NCBI RefSeq assembly: GCF_029889745.1
Contig: NZ_CP123639.1
Location: 1,469,501 to 1,533,500, forward strand
DNA: 64,000 nt
Source of the DNA: Ligilactobacillus faecis
Lineage (GTDB): Bacteria; Bacillota; Bacilli; Lactobacillales; Lactobacillaceae
Reading direction: 5' to 3'
Under the pieces are notes generated by a model. The model was not told the DNA's origin, made no database searches, and saw only the letters and a program-made list of their open reading frames with translations. The first letter of the stretch is position 1, and the number at the start of each line of letters is the position of its first letter. Positions 1 through 13,400 of this stretch are shown here, one piece after another. The position numbers and the translations under genes are program-made.

Positions 1-114
1 GTTATGACAGCTCTTGTTGAGTATGAGAAACAAGGAAATTTGACACGTTCACAAAGAACTCGTTTGATCAAGCATGCTAAGTCATTACTAACAGCTGTTG
101 AACGTTTGAATTGA
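1..114 (+). CDS. C-terminal end of an unidentified protein (partial)
   Basis: The first reading frame is open from base 1 and stops at TGA 112-114, giving 37 residues that end in ...SLLTAVERLN. The tail is basic and helical (RSQRTRLIKH). It is followed after 24 bp by the next small gene on the same strand, so it is probably the upstream member of the same transcription unit that leads into the giant adhesins. I do not recognise the family. Genes upstream of KxYKxGKxW adhesins often belong to accessory Sec or glycosylation systems, but nothing in these 37 residues proves that. Confidence 0.6.
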   Translation, partial: VMTALVEYEKQGNLTRSQRTRLIKHAKSLLTAVERLN

Positions 115-138
115 TAAGTATTTATGGAGGAAAAGGTT

Positions 139-321
139 ATGGAAGAGGCAAAATTAGAAGAATTATTGAATTTGACACCAGCAATTATCTTAGGCAAAAG
201 CGTAGTTGATGGTGCTGAAAAGTTGGTCAATGCAGTTGAAAAAAATGATCAGGAACTAGTGACTCGAATAATCGCTAAAGAAAAGCAACTATTAGATGCT
301 TTAGAGATCATTGAGCAGTAG
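139..321 (+). CDS. Small helical protein of unknown function
   Basis: This 60-residue acidic protein begins MEEAKLEELL. The in-frame ATG at 124 lies upstream of the ribosome binding site GGAGG (126-130), so the ATG at 139, eight bases after it, is the better start. The sequence is predicted by eye to be almost all amphipathic helix, with the leucine spacing of a small helical adaptor or chaperone, and has no signal peptide, membrane segment or cysteine. It sits between the unidentified partial gene and the SseB-like gene with only 17 bp to the next start, so all are likely cotranscribed with the adhesin. I do not recognise the family. It may help handle or export the neighbouring giant surface protein, but this is inferred from position only. 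Confidence 0.65.
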   Translation: MEEAKLEELLNLTPAIILGKSVVDGAEKLVNAVEKNDQELVTRIIAKEKQLLDALEIIEQ

Positions 322-338
322 TAGATGAGGTGAGATCA

Positions 339-1193
339 ATGCAAGAAGCAGAGGTATATGAAAAAGAAGCTGATAAGGTCGTTACTAAAACGGAGGAAAG
401 AACGCAAGTTATTCCGTTAAAGAAGGTGCGATTTGAAAAAGCGCTTAGTGAATTTATGGTCAAACCACTTGATTCGAGCTTAGAACTAAAATTCGTAAGT
501 GCACTCTATACAATGCTATTTTATGTACCCGTCCAAGTTGGCGAACAAGTAATTTCTGCCAAAAATCGTAAACCTGGGCTTAAATTAGACATTGCAACTA
601 TGACATATTTAGCGGATGGAAGTGAATATGTACCTGTATTTAGTAGCCCAGAGCGGATGGAGAGTTTCTTGCGTGGTATGGGAAAAAATACAGAGTTACG
701 TCCTATGGTTTTATCAGCTCAAGAGTTAATGTTTCAAGCGCGGAGAGTCAATGTGGCAGGAATTTTAGTCAATCCGGGAGAACATAATTTTCCTCTCACA
801 AATGAATATTGGAGCTATGTGAAACAGATTCGTCCGATCGATCTAGGAGATGGACGAAGTTTTAAACTAAAAATCATGCCACGTGATCCTGCAGCAAGGA
901 TCGAAAACAAACTGAAGAACGTACTAAAAAGAATGCGTAGTGTAAAGCGAGCATGGCTCTTGGGGGTCAAACTGCCGGAACACGAAGATTACGAATATGT
1001 GGTGATCGTTGATTATACAGGAGATAAGAAAAAATTTGAAGAGAGTGTGGCACGTAAGTTGGCAATAGGTATTCGTAGTCAGTTACCTTATCGTTCAGAT
1101 GTTTTGATCGGGACGACTAATGATTTAGTTGGACGTTCGGCCGATAAAAATTTCACGCCTTTTTATGAACGGCGTATTGGCTTATTTGGATGA
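339..1193 (+). CDS. SseB family protein
   Basis: This 284-residue cytoplasmic protein resembles the SseB (enhanced serine sensitivity) family. Residues about 30-120 match the SseB N-terminal domain pattern (ALSEFMVKPLDSSLELKF, then FYVPVQ, then a strand pair ending in YVPVFSSPERMESFL). Residues about 140-280 match the SseB C-terminal domain (ILVNPGEHNFPLTNEYW, IRPI, then a VKRAWLLGV...EYVVIVDY strand-helix unit). The ATG at 339 is preferred over the GTG at 330 because AGGTGA at 328-333 gives a five-base spacing to it. The biochemical role of SseB proteins is poorly defined. Placement in a tight run of small genes in front of two giant LPxTG adhesins is unusual and suggests a role in that locus. 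There is no signal peptide or membrane helix. Confidence 0.72.
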   Translation: MQEAEVYEKEADKVVTKTEERTQVIPLKKVRFEKALSEFMVKPLDSSLELKFVSALYTMLFYVPVQVGEQVISAKNRKPGLKLDIATMTYLADGSEYVPVFSSPERMESFLRGMGKNTELRPMVLSAQELMFQARRVNVAGILVNPGEHNFPLTNEYWSYVKQIRPIDLGDGRSFKLKIMPRDPAARIENKLKNVLKRMRSVKRAWLLGVKLPEHEDYEYVVIVDYTGDKKKFEESVARKLAIGIRSQLPYRSDVLIGTTNDLVGRSADKNFTPFYERRIGLFG

Positions 1194-1205
1194 GAGGTGA
1201 CTGAA

Positions 1206-1403
1206 ATGTATCGAATAGTAGTTGATGATCATTTGAAGAAAAAGGAGATTCGAAGAGGTAAAGGAGAGTTACCACTAGCAATCGAAGCAAGTAAACAAAA
1301 AGAGGAGTCAACATTTGCCAGTGCTATCGAAGTGGGTGAGTTCGAAGGCAAGATATCGCTAGGAACGCTCCCACTTTTTTTCGAACATAAGGGGGAGACA
1401 TAG
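1206..1403 (+). CDS. Small protein of unknown function before the adhesin
   Basis: This 65-residue protein begins MYRIVVDDHL. AGAGGTGA (1193-1200) lies about five bases before ATG 1206, which makes it a better start than the GTG inside the binding site at 1197. The middle is highly charged (KKKEIRRGKGE) and the end is more hydrophobic (ISLGTLPLFF). There is no clear signal peptide. Its TAG stop directly abuts the ATG of the giant adhesin at 1404, so the two are probably translationally coupled. I do not recognise a family. Together with the 60-residue and SseB-like genes it forms a conserved-looking mini-cluster whose product may be needed for adhesin production. Confidence 0.62.
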   Translation: MYRIVVDDHLKKKEIRRGKGELPLAIEASKQKEESTFASAIEVGEFEGKISLGTLPLFFEHKGET

Positions 1404-4400
1404 ATGATCAGATATAACGCTAATTCCCGGTTATTTAAATATACGACCGATGAGAAAAAACGTTATAAACTTTATAAAAGAAAGAAAATGTGGGTCGTAG
1501 CTGGGATGTCGATTTTTAGTACTGCCTCACTGGTACAGCAAGTTTCTGCTGATGAAACGTCAGCGACAAATACACCCGTACAAAATGAGACAAAAGAAGC
1601 TGATAAGTTAGACAAGACTACAGATGTCAGTGAAGTAGAGGAAAGTGTTTCGTTAAGTCAAGAAGTTGATCTTTTAGACGATAAAAGAGAACAGGCTAGT
1701 GAAGTAAGTGGGCAAGTCGCTATTGATGAAACTCAAACGACATCAGGGCAGACGCAAGGCACTGAAGAAAGCGTAGATGTGAGTAAAGTAGGACAATCTC
1801 AAGAAGAGGCTACGAATCAAGAAATTACTGAAACAGAGACTGCAGTATCCGATGAGCAAAGTGTCCCAAAAGATCAAGGTGAGAGCGTTCAAGTTCAGGC
1901 AGATACTGTTGCAAAAAAAGTTAGTGAGCCTACTGAAGAGCCCAAAGCCAAAAAAGATGAGGTAGCAGAGCAAAGCTCAGAATCTCGATCTTCTGATAAT
2001 AAGGTTCAAGCTACAGCAGAAGACATTGTAGCAGATAATGATGTGACTGAAATAAAAACAGACACTTCAGCCACATCTAGTGACCAAAAACAAGAAGCTG
2101 AACCCGCAAAAGTTCAGAGTCAAGTAAATGGTTTACAACAAACAGAAGAGAGTCTTGCCTTTTTAGAGCTTGAAAAAGATCTGGCTCCTTTGAAAAGAAC
2201 CGCACGTTCGGTATCGACAAACAAGTTAGAAACTTCGCTATTAGCAACTACTGCAAGTGCAGAACCTCAAATAGCAAGTGCAACAGATGGTAGATCGATC
2301 GGACTAACTTCTTTAACACAAGGTGATGCTAAAGGAAGTTTATCTGCTCCTAAAGTATTGGACGACGGATCCAAAGAGTATACGTATGACGCCAAAAATA
2401 GTGCTGACAATCAAGGAAAACTAGGGATGGCAGTGACGTATACGGGTAAAAAGGGTGATAAATTTAGCATGGTCATCGCACCGAAGGGGTTTGACTATAG
2501 ACCTGTTAATTTCTCCTACAAAGAGAATCCAGCCTATACAATGCAACCAACAGGAAATCCTAAAAAAGAATATACAAATGATGGTGTGTACACTATAACT
2601 TGGACGATCGATGATGTCCCTGATAATGTCAGTGTCACTAGAACTCAAACAATACCTGCCGTCTTTTTCTTTAATCAAGATCGAAGATACTCGTCTGTAA
2701 GTGATCCCTATCTACCATATGTTAATAATTCAGGGAAAACTATAGAGAAAACCTATCATGGTGGTGAAAGCTTTGACATCAGCTTTTTAATAAACGGTGA
2801 GGCTGCTCCAGCTGATACACGTAACGAAATTGTATATAAACTTGGAGAAATTATTCCAGATGTTAAAGTGACTCCAAAGCCAAATGCAGCCATGGATAGT
2901 GCAAATGCTAAAACTATTCGTACGATCAACGAAAATTATCTATATTTTGCTAGTGTTTTTTGGGGGAAGGATGGTTATGTAGGAAATGGGTCTCTCAAAT
3001 TGAGTGTCCCAGTTCCAGAGCATTTCCTTTTAGATGAAGTAGCTACTAAAGAGTATATAAAAAAATCTACTGTCGAATATACTTCTAACTATGTCGAGGG
3101 ACTCGCTTCAATAACGCAGCCTGGAGGAGAAGGTACTCCGATCATCATAGATTTCCCTAAAATAATGGCGCTTTATGAATATGCTCCAGTTTCTGCTGAT
3201 GGTATACCGTTTATTGGTAGATATACTAGTGAACAAACAACAGGTGAAAGTGGCCAGATTTCAGGTTGGTATGATGTAGGTGATGGGGGAAAACATTATT
3301 TTGGCCAAACAAATATCGATACTGGAGAAGCTTTAGACGCTAACAGAGCAGTTAAGCAGTCTAAGAGTTTTAATGAAACAGTCTTGTCAAAGAATGACCC
3401 TAATGTTCATGAAAATTATAGCATTGATGTACTATATGCAAATGTCAGAGCAGATACTTTGATCGAAGAAGATCGTGCTGGTGGCTGGGTCCAGGGGTAT
3501 ACTAATATGACTCCAGTAGGTGGACCAATGTCAGCCAATGTACCGATTTTAGAAAAAGGTGCCCCTTACGCACCAGTGTTATATTCGGTAGGATTGCGGG
3601 GAACTGGACTTACGAGTTTTACGCCTACGTATCACTTTGATTTTCCAGCTGAGATCACGACTACTGGAATTGTAGTCCCGCTAAATAATGTGAGTGGCGA
3701 CTATGCTGATTTTGGATCATATAATCCAGCCCAGACAGGTTATACAGTTGTGGTCACTGGTGAAGATGGAAGCAAGATCACCCAGCGGTTGCAAGCGGGT
3801 GAAAGTTATAATCCAACCACTGGAGTCATAGATCACTTTGGAGAATTTAGTAACGGGGCCAAATTAGCTGATGGTGTGAAAGTTTCAGCTTATGATGTTA
3901 CACCAGATGTTCCTTACTATGCTAATGCAACTATGATCAGTGGTAATTTTAGCTCGGGTTTACACGATGTTAGGTCAGGTCATATTAATATACTAGGATA
4001 TTTAAACGATTCAGCCCAATACGATAAAGAATATACTACAAATATATCTATTAGTTCTGAATCTAAAAAAGGTAATAGAAAGATCATCTTCAAAGCAACA
4101 AAAGATGAGGTGCGTAATCTGCCTATTACCGCAGAGTTACCAACTTCAGGTGGCTTTGGAAATGACCAAAGTGTTTATAATTTGGGCGATGTATTGACTC
4201 TAAGCTTAAACGCGGGAGGAACTTTGTCCAACACATCGATTTATAGACCGGGGACAAACTTAGATGCAGGTGGTATTTTAGAGGGAAAACCAAATAAAAC
4301 AGCCACTGACTTGCCAGGTGGGAAATGGCAAGCGCCTACTCAAATAATATATAAAAAAGTTAAAGATCCGATCGTATACTTTACTGTTCCAGACCAAATG

Positions 4401-7400
4401 GAGATCACCAGAGTTTCTGGATCAAATAGTTTCTACACTGTTAAATCAGCTCAAGGTGATGTTCCAAAACCTAAAATATCTAGGAAGCATAATAGTGATG
4501 GACAAGAAGTTATTATCCTTGATTGGACTGGGACAGGTTTTGAACTCGGGCCTACTGATAGCGTGAGTGTTAACGTACAGGTCCGTAGTGATGCTTTAAA
4601 CGGATTTGATACAAACAGAACAACTGAGACCTTATATGCTTACGAAGATAAAGCTAATAATAAAACTTTAGATCTATACACTGCCGCACAATTACAAGAA
4701 ATGGGAGTGTCGACTGAAGGCTTACGTGCCTATATTCCTAATGTTACTAGTGATAGAAATACTAGCTGGATCCAAGTTGGGGGTGACTTCAGTAACTCTG
4801 ATCTACCTGATTCATATAAGACAAAGCTTAAGTTTGATGATGGTGAGAGTGTCGATACCATGATGGTGCTTCCAGGGAACAATAATGGTTATTTACGGAT
4901 CGTTGCACCAATTGAAATTAGGCCTGTGCCGATGATCAAAGGGACGGCTGATGTTGGTTTGGACTCTGACGGTTTGAACTATCCGAACCAAGACTATGTT
5001 GAACTTAACGGTAATAGAATTGGTCTTCAAGAACTCCAATTTGGTATGATCAACAATACTCCGGATCCATTAAAAGGTGTTATTTCAGTTATGAACTTAC
5101 CTCAGGCTGGAATAGCTGATGGCAATAATCCTAATGCGACCCAAGACTTTACGTTAAATATCAGTGGATCAGGTTCGTTATCAGTTGATCCAACTAATAA
5201 CTCTGCTAATGATGCGCATACAGTGTATTATTCAACTCAATTAGCTACACTAAATGCTGATGGTACGACGTTAACCTTTACTGATGGTTCAACGTGGTCG
5301 CGTGGTCAAGCCCTCCCAAGTCAATTAAAGACTGCAGACCAAGTAACTGATTGGTCAACGATCAAGTCGTTGGTATTGTATGTACCATCATTAAGTGAAA
5401 GTAACAAGATCGTTTATAAATTCGATGCATATTCACCAACAAGTGAGCATAATATGTCAAAGAAAGTTACTTTACTACAAGTCATGGGTTATGAAAATCA
5501 GCAATATTTAAATACGGGGTTCGTTACTGATGCTTATGCGACTTATGCAACTTTGAAGATCGTTGATCAAGATGGAAATCAGATCAACGGTTACAAAGAT
5601 ATTCAAGGAAAAGCTATTTTAGACCAAGATACTGGAGAATACACGATCGAAAATGGTGATCTTTTTGGTGAAGCGGGTAAAGCTTTAGTACTTGATCCTC
5701 CAGGAACTATTACTGGATATAAATTTATTCGAAGCAAGACTTTGCCAAATGAAACTTTGGAGGCAGACGGCTCTACTGTAATAACGCGAGTCTATCAAGT
5801 TGATAAAGCTCGATTACTTGAAGGAGCCCTCAGTGGGACTGAGTTGGCGACTGCGACTGGTGATCCGCAAGCAAATACTGGAAGTAACTTCCAAGAAGAT
5901 CCTACAGGGGTCAGCGCTATCAGCTTTAGTGTAACGGATGCACAATTAGCTCGTAAAGGTTATCACTATACGATCACAGTAGTTGACCATAATGGTAAAT
6001 TGTTGACTGATGTGGATGGGCGTAGTGAATATGATACTTTAGCAGAAGCTTTAGTAGCTCAAGGTACGTTTGATAGCGTAAGTGATGCCTCTGGTGCAAC
6101 GCAAAACTTTATTGTTAACTATGTTGGTGATTTCCAAAAGGCTGTGATCATCAGTAAAAATGACCCAGCAAAAGAGCTTCCGACAACGGTAGCTGGAGCT
6201 GAAAATTTCACTCCGTTCTATAGCGATGGCGTAACTGGTGGGATCATGTTTTATGGCAAGGATGGAAGTCCTGTTCTTTCAGATGCAACTACATTGGCGA
6301 ATGGTACGCTAGCGTTCAAACGTCAAAATTATAAATATACAGTCATTGCGCCAGACGGAAAAGAATATAGCAGTTTAGACGCGGCTTTAGCAGCTAAATT
6401 GACTTTTGATAACACTGAAAATACTGGTAATACTGATACAGATATTCAAGTGTATGAGATCAAATATGTTGAAGATCTCCAAACTTTGCGTGTAACTGTT
6501 ATCGATGATCAAGGCACCAAAACTGATGCGGGATATACACCAGTTACATTAGTAGACAAGCAAGAGCTTGGAAATGGTTTATCAAATTCAGAAGTCAGTG
6601 CTTCGACTAAGAGTGATTATGAAAATATTATCGAACGTTATAAAGCTGCTGGGTATGTTGTAGTCAGCCAAGATCCAGTGCCTGATAACTATGATAATGA
6701 TCCAACAGTCGATCAAACATTAGTGGTCCATTTACGGCATGATACAGAGGATAAGGCAGGATCTTCAGTAACATTAACAGAAAAGATCAATTATTTATAT
6801 GCTAGTGGGATCCATAAAGGTGACGTTGCAGCGCCAATGTACACTTCGCAACCAATAACGTTTACTTCTGTTGATACGATCGATAAAGTAACTAAGGAAG
6901 TTATCAATACAGTTTGGAGCAGTCCACAAACATTTGTTGAAGTCCAAAGTCCGACTGTCTCAGGCTATACACCAGACAAAGCAAAGATCGAAAGTATCAA
7001 TGTAACGCATGAAACGCCAGAAAGTGATCTGAGCTTTACCGTTTACTATGCTCCTGAGCAACAAGTGCTCAATTATCAAGTGATAGATGATACTGAAAAC
7101 AAAGAGCTTGTTCCAGTAACGTTGCTTGGGACAGGTGAATCAGAATCAGATGTTCCGTTAAGTATCTATCAACGCTACCAAAAGATCGCAGATGAGTATG
7201 AGAAACAAGGATATATTGTTGTAAGTATGCCTGAATTACCCGACAAATATGATTCAGATTCATCTGTAGATCAATTGGTAGTGATCCACCTTAGCCATGG
7301 TCGTTTAGAAGAAAACGGCGAGACGAAGACGATCAAACAAACGATCAGATATGTTTATGGCAATGGACCAAAACAAGGTGAAGAAGCTGCCAGAACGTAT

Positions 7401-10400
7401 GAAAAAGACTACGTCTTTACTTCAAGAAATACGTTAGATGCAGTAACGAAAGCAGTGCTTACTACTGTTTGGAGCGCTCCACAAACAACACTAGAAGTGA
7501 CGAGCCCAACAGTTGTCGGCTATGTTGCTGATAAAGCAAGTGTTGGCAGTCAAAGCTTAACGCATGAATCGACTGACTTAAATGATGTCGTAACGTATAC
7601 TGCTGGGATTCAAACAGTAAAAGTGCACTATGTGGACGTTTACGGAGTTGAAAGAGGTACAGGTTACACCCCAACGTCAGGGACTGAGTTGACAGCTCAA
7701 CTGCAAACATTGACAGGTGAAGCAGACCAAAGTTACACAAATACGTTGTGGAACTATGCCCAAGCCGGTTATGAGCTCGCAGAAGCACAGCCAGAAGCAA
7801 GTACTGGGACTTTTGATACTGATCCAAGTGTCGATCAAAACTACTATGTCTATTTGACACATACGCTAAGAGATGTAGAAGGTACGCCAGTAAACGTCAC
7901 AAGAGTAGTCAACTACGTTTACAGTAACGGACCAAAAGCAGGTCAAAGAGCAGCTGATAGCGTAACTGAGACAAAGACGTTTGTGCCGACCTATAAAGTA
8001 GATCAAGTGACAAAACAAAATGTTGGTGATCCGATCTGGAATCCAGCTACAGATACATTTGTGGCGGTAACAAGTCCAACGATCGCTGGTTATACAGCTG
8101 ATAAAGCTGTGGTCGAAGCTCAAACAGTCACCTCAGCTAGTCAAAACAGTGAAGTGACAGTCTACTACAACGCAAATCAACAAGTATTGACGTATACAGT
8201 GATCGATGATGGTGATAATGGTAAAGTCTTAGAAAACGAAGTGAGATTAGCAGTTGGCGCAAGTTCAAGTGTGATCGGTGCAAGTGTTCTGCAAGATTAC
8301 CAACGGATCATCAATGGTTATGTTGACAAGGGCTATGTGTTAGTGAGTCAAGATAGCTTACCAGCAACATTTGATGACAATGATGATGTTGATCAAAATG
8401 TAGTGATCCATTTAAACCATGGTCGTTTAGAAGAAAACGGCGAGACGAAGACGATCAAACAAACGATCAGTTATGTCTATGGTAATGGACCAAAACAAGG
8501 TGAAGAAGCAGCTAGAACGTATACAAAAGACTACGTCTTCACCTCAAGAAATACGTTAGATGCAGTAACGAAGGCAGTGCTTACCACTGTTTGGAGTGAG
8601 CCACAAACAACACTAGAAGTGACGAGCCCAACAATCGCAGGCTATGTCGCTGATAAGACAAGTGTTGGCAGTCAAAGCTTGACGCATGAATCGACAGACT
8701 TAAATGATGTCGTAACGTATACTGCTGGGACTCAAACAGTAAAAGTGCACTATGTGGACGTTTACGGAGTCGAAAAAGGTACAGGTTACACCCCAACGTC
8801 AGGGACTGAGTTGACAGCTCAACTGCAAACATTGACAGGTGAAGCAGACCAAAGTTACACCAATACGTTGTGGAACTATGCCCAAGCAGGTTATGAGCTC
8901 GTAGAAGCACAGCCAGAAGCAAGTGCTGGGACTTTTGATACTGATCCAAGTGTCGATCAAAACTACTATGTCTACTTGACGCATACGTTAAGAGACGTAG
9001 AAGGTACACCAGTAAACGTCACAAGAGTAGTCAACTACGTTTACAGTAACGGACCAAAAGCAGGTCAAAGAGCAGCTGATAGCGTGACTGAGACGAAGAC
9101 GTTTGTGCCGACCTATAAAGTAGATCAAGTGACAAAACAAAATGTTGGTGATCCGATCTGGAATCCAGCCACAGATACGTTTGTGGCGGTAACAAGTCCA
9201 ACGATCGCTGGTTATACAGCTGATAAAGCTGTGGTCGAAGCTCAAACAGTCACCTCAGCTAGTCAAAACAGTGAAGTGACAGTCTACTACAACGCAAATC
9301 AACAAGTATTGACGTATACAGTGATCGATGATGGTGATAATGGTAAAGTCTTAGAAAATAAAGTGAGATTAGCCGTTGGTGACAGCTCAAGTGTGATCGG
9401 CGCAAGTGTTCTCCAAGATTACCAACGGATCATCAATGGCTATGTTGATCAGGGCTATGTGTTAGTGAGTCAAGATAGCTTACCAGCAACATTTGATGAC
9501 AATGATGATGTTGATCAAAATGTAGTGATCCATTTAAACCATGGTCGTTTAGAAGAAAACGGCGAGACGAAGACGATCAAACAAACGATCAGATATGTCT
9601 ATGGCAATGGACCAAAACAAGGTGAAGAAGCAGCCAGAACGTATACAAAAGACTACGTCTTCACCTCAAGAAATACGTTAGATGCAGTAACGAAAGCAGT
9701 GCTGACTACTGTTTGGAGCGACCCACAAACAACACTAGAAGTAACGAGTCCGACAGTCGCAGGTTATGTTGCTGATAAGACAAGTGTTGGCAGTCAAAGC
9801 TTGACGCATGAATCGACTGACTTAAATGATGTCGTAACGTATACTGCTGGGACTCAAACAGTAAAAGTGCACTATGTGGACGTTTACGGAGTCGAAAAAG
9901 GTACAGGTTACACCCCGACCTCAGGGACTGAGTTAACAGCTCAACTACAAACATTGACAGGTGAAGCAGACCAAAGTTACACCAATACGTTGTGGAACTA
10001 CGGACAAGCTGGTTATGAGCTTGCAGAAGCACAACCAGAAGCAAGTGCTGGGACTTTTGATGCTGATCCAAGCGTCGATCAAAACTACTATGTCTACTTG
10101 ACGCATACGTTAAGAGATGTAGAAGGCACACCAGTGAATGTCACAAGAGTAGTCAACTACGTTTACAGTAACGGACCAAAAGCAGGTCAAAGAGCAGCTG
10201 ATAGCGTAACTGAGACAAAGACGTTTGTGCCAACTTATAAAGTAGATCAAGTGACTAAACAAAACGTTGGTGATCCGGTCTGGAATCCAGCTACAGATAC
10301 GTTTGTGGCGGTGACAAGTCCAACGATCGCTGGTTATACAGCTGATAAAGCTGTGGTCGAAGCCCAAACAGTCACCTCAGCTAGTCAAAACAGCGAAGTG

Positions 10401-13400
10401 ACAGTCTACTACAACACGAATCAACAAGTATTGACGTATACAGTGATCGATGATGGTGAAAATGGTAGAGTCTTAGAAAACGAAGTGAGATTAGCAGTTG
10501 GAGACAGCTCAAGTGTGATCGGCGCAAGTGTTCTCCAAGATTATCAATGGATCATCAAAGGTTATGTTGATCAGGGCTATGTGTTAGTGAGTCAAGATAG
10601 TTTGCCAGCAACATTTGATGACAATGATGATGTTGATCAAAATGTAGTGATCCATTTAAACCATGGTCGTTTAGAAGAAAACGGCGAGACGAAGACGATC
10701 AAACAGACGATCAGATATGTCTATGGCAATGGACCAAAACAAGGTGAAGAAGCCGCCAGAACGTATACAAAAGACTACGTCTTCACCTCAAGAAATACGT
10801 TAGATGCAGTAACGAAAGCAGTGCTGACTACTGTTTGGAGCGAGCCACAAACAACATTAGAAGTGACGAGCACAACAATTGCAGGCTATGTCGCTGATAA
10901 GACAAGTGTCGGCAGTCAAAGCTTGACGCATGAATCGACTGACTTAAATGATGTCGTAACGTATACTGCTGGGATTCAAACAGTAAAAGTGCACTATGTG
11001 GACGTTTACGGAGTCGAAAAAGGTACAGGTTACACCCCAACCTCAGGGACTGAATTGACAGCGCAACTGCAAACATTGACAGGTGAAGCAGACCAAAGTT
11101 ACACCAATACGTTGTGGAACTACGGACAAGCTGGTTATGAGCTCGTAGAAGCACAGCCAGAAGCAAGTGCTGGAACTTTTGATGCTGATCCAAGTGTCGA
11201 TCAAAACTACTATGTCTACTTGACACATACGTTAAGAGACGTAGAAGGTACGCCAGTGAACGTCACAAGAGTAGTCAACTACGTTTACAGTAACGGACCA
11301 AAAGCAGGTCAAAGAGCAGTTGATAGCGTGACTGAGACGAAGACGTTTGTGCCAACTTATAAAGTAGATCAAGTGACTAAACAAAATGTTGGTGATCCGA
11401 TCTGGAATCCAGCCACAGATACGTTTGTGGCGGTGACAAGTCCAACGATCGCTGGTTATACAGCTGATAAAGCTGTGGTCGAAGCTCAAACAGTCACCTC
11501 AGCTAGTCAAAACAGCGAAGTGACAGTCTACTACAGCGCAAATGAACAAGTATTGACGTATACGGTGATCGATGATGGTGATAATGGTAAGGTCTTAGAA
11601 AACGAAGTGAGATTAGCAGTGGGCGCAAGCTCAAGTGTGATCGGCGCAAGTGTTCTGCAAGATTACCAACGGATCATCAATGGTTATGTTGATCAGGGCT
11701 ATGTTTTAGTGAGTCAAGATAGCTTACCAGCAACATTTGATGACAATGATGATGTTGATCAAAATGTAGTGATCCATTTAAACCATGGTCGTTTAGAAGA
11801 AAATGGCGAGACGAAGACGATCAAACAAACGATCAGATATGTCTATGGCAATGGACCAAAACAAGGTGAAGAAGCCGCCAGAACGTATACAAAAGACTAC
11901 GTCTTCACCTCAAGAAATACGTTAGATGCAGTAACGAAAGCAGTGCTGACTACTGTTTGGAGCGAGCCACAAACAACATTAGAAGTGACGAGCCCAACAA
12001 TTGCAGGCTATGTCGCTGATAAGACAAGTGTCGGCAGTCAAAGCTTGACGCATGAATCGACTGACTTAAATGATGTCGTAACGTATACTGCTGGGATTCA
12101 AACAGTAAAAGTGCACTATGTGGACGTTTACGGAGTCGAAAAAGGTACAGGTTACACCCCAACCTCAGGGACTGAGTTGACAGCTCAACTACAAACATTG
12201 ACAGGTGAAGCAGACCAAAGTTACACCAATACGTTGTGGAACTACGAACAAGCTGGTTATGAGCTTGCAGAAGCACAGCCAGAAGCAAGCGCTGGGACTT
12301 TTGATGCTGATCCAAGTGTCGATCAAAACTACTATGTCTACTTGACACATACGTTAAGAGATGTAGAAGGTACGCCAGTAAACGTCACAAGAGTAGTCAA
12401 CTACGTTTACAGTAACGGACCAAAAGCGGGACAAAGAGCAGCTGATAGCGTGACTGAGACGAAGACGTTTGTACCAACTTATAAAGTAGATCAAGTTACT
12501 AAACAAAATGTTGGTGATCCAGTCTGGAATCCAGCCACAGATACGTTTGTGGCGGTGACAAGCCCAACGATCGCTGGTTATACAGCTGATAAAGCTGTGG
12601 TCGAAGCTCAAACAGTCACCTCAGCTAGTCAAAACAGCGAAGTGACAGTTTACTACAGCGCAAATCAACAAGTATTGACTTATACAGTGATCGATGATGG
12701 TGATAATGGTAAGATCTTAGAAAACAAAGAGAGATTAGCAGTGGGCGCAAGTTCAAGTGTGATCGGCGCAAGTGTTCTCCAAGATTATCAATGGATCATC
12801 AATGGTTACGTTGACAAGGGCTATGTATTAGTGAGTCAAGATAGATTACCAGCAACATTTGATGACAATGATGATGTTGATCAAAATGTAGTGATCCATT
12901 TGAAACACGGAGAAAAACCAGTTGGACCAAATGATCCACACGAACCGGAAACTCCAGTGAACCCTAACGATCCAGATCCAAATGGACCAAAATGGCCTAC
13001 AAAGGATCGATACAGTAAGGAATACACCGCTACGATCACATACGTTGATGAACAAGGCAACAAAGTTGCTGAAGATAATATGCAAACATCTACATGGACT
13101 CGGACATTGATCATTGACACAGTGACAGGTGAAGTCAAGAACCCTAACGAAGCGTGGACAGCTGACAAGTCACAATATGATGCAGTCAAATCTCCAGTTA
13201 TTGAAGGGTACTACGCTGATAAAGCAGTCGTAAATGCTAAAGACACAGTGCAAGAAAACTTGAGTGAACAAGTCGTTTACCGTCCATTAGGCAAGATCGT
13301 TCCGGTAGATCCAGATGGTAATCCGATCCCAGATGTACCAAATCCACAGTATCCAAATGATCCGACTGATCCAAGTAAGACGACCCCAGATCAACCAGTA

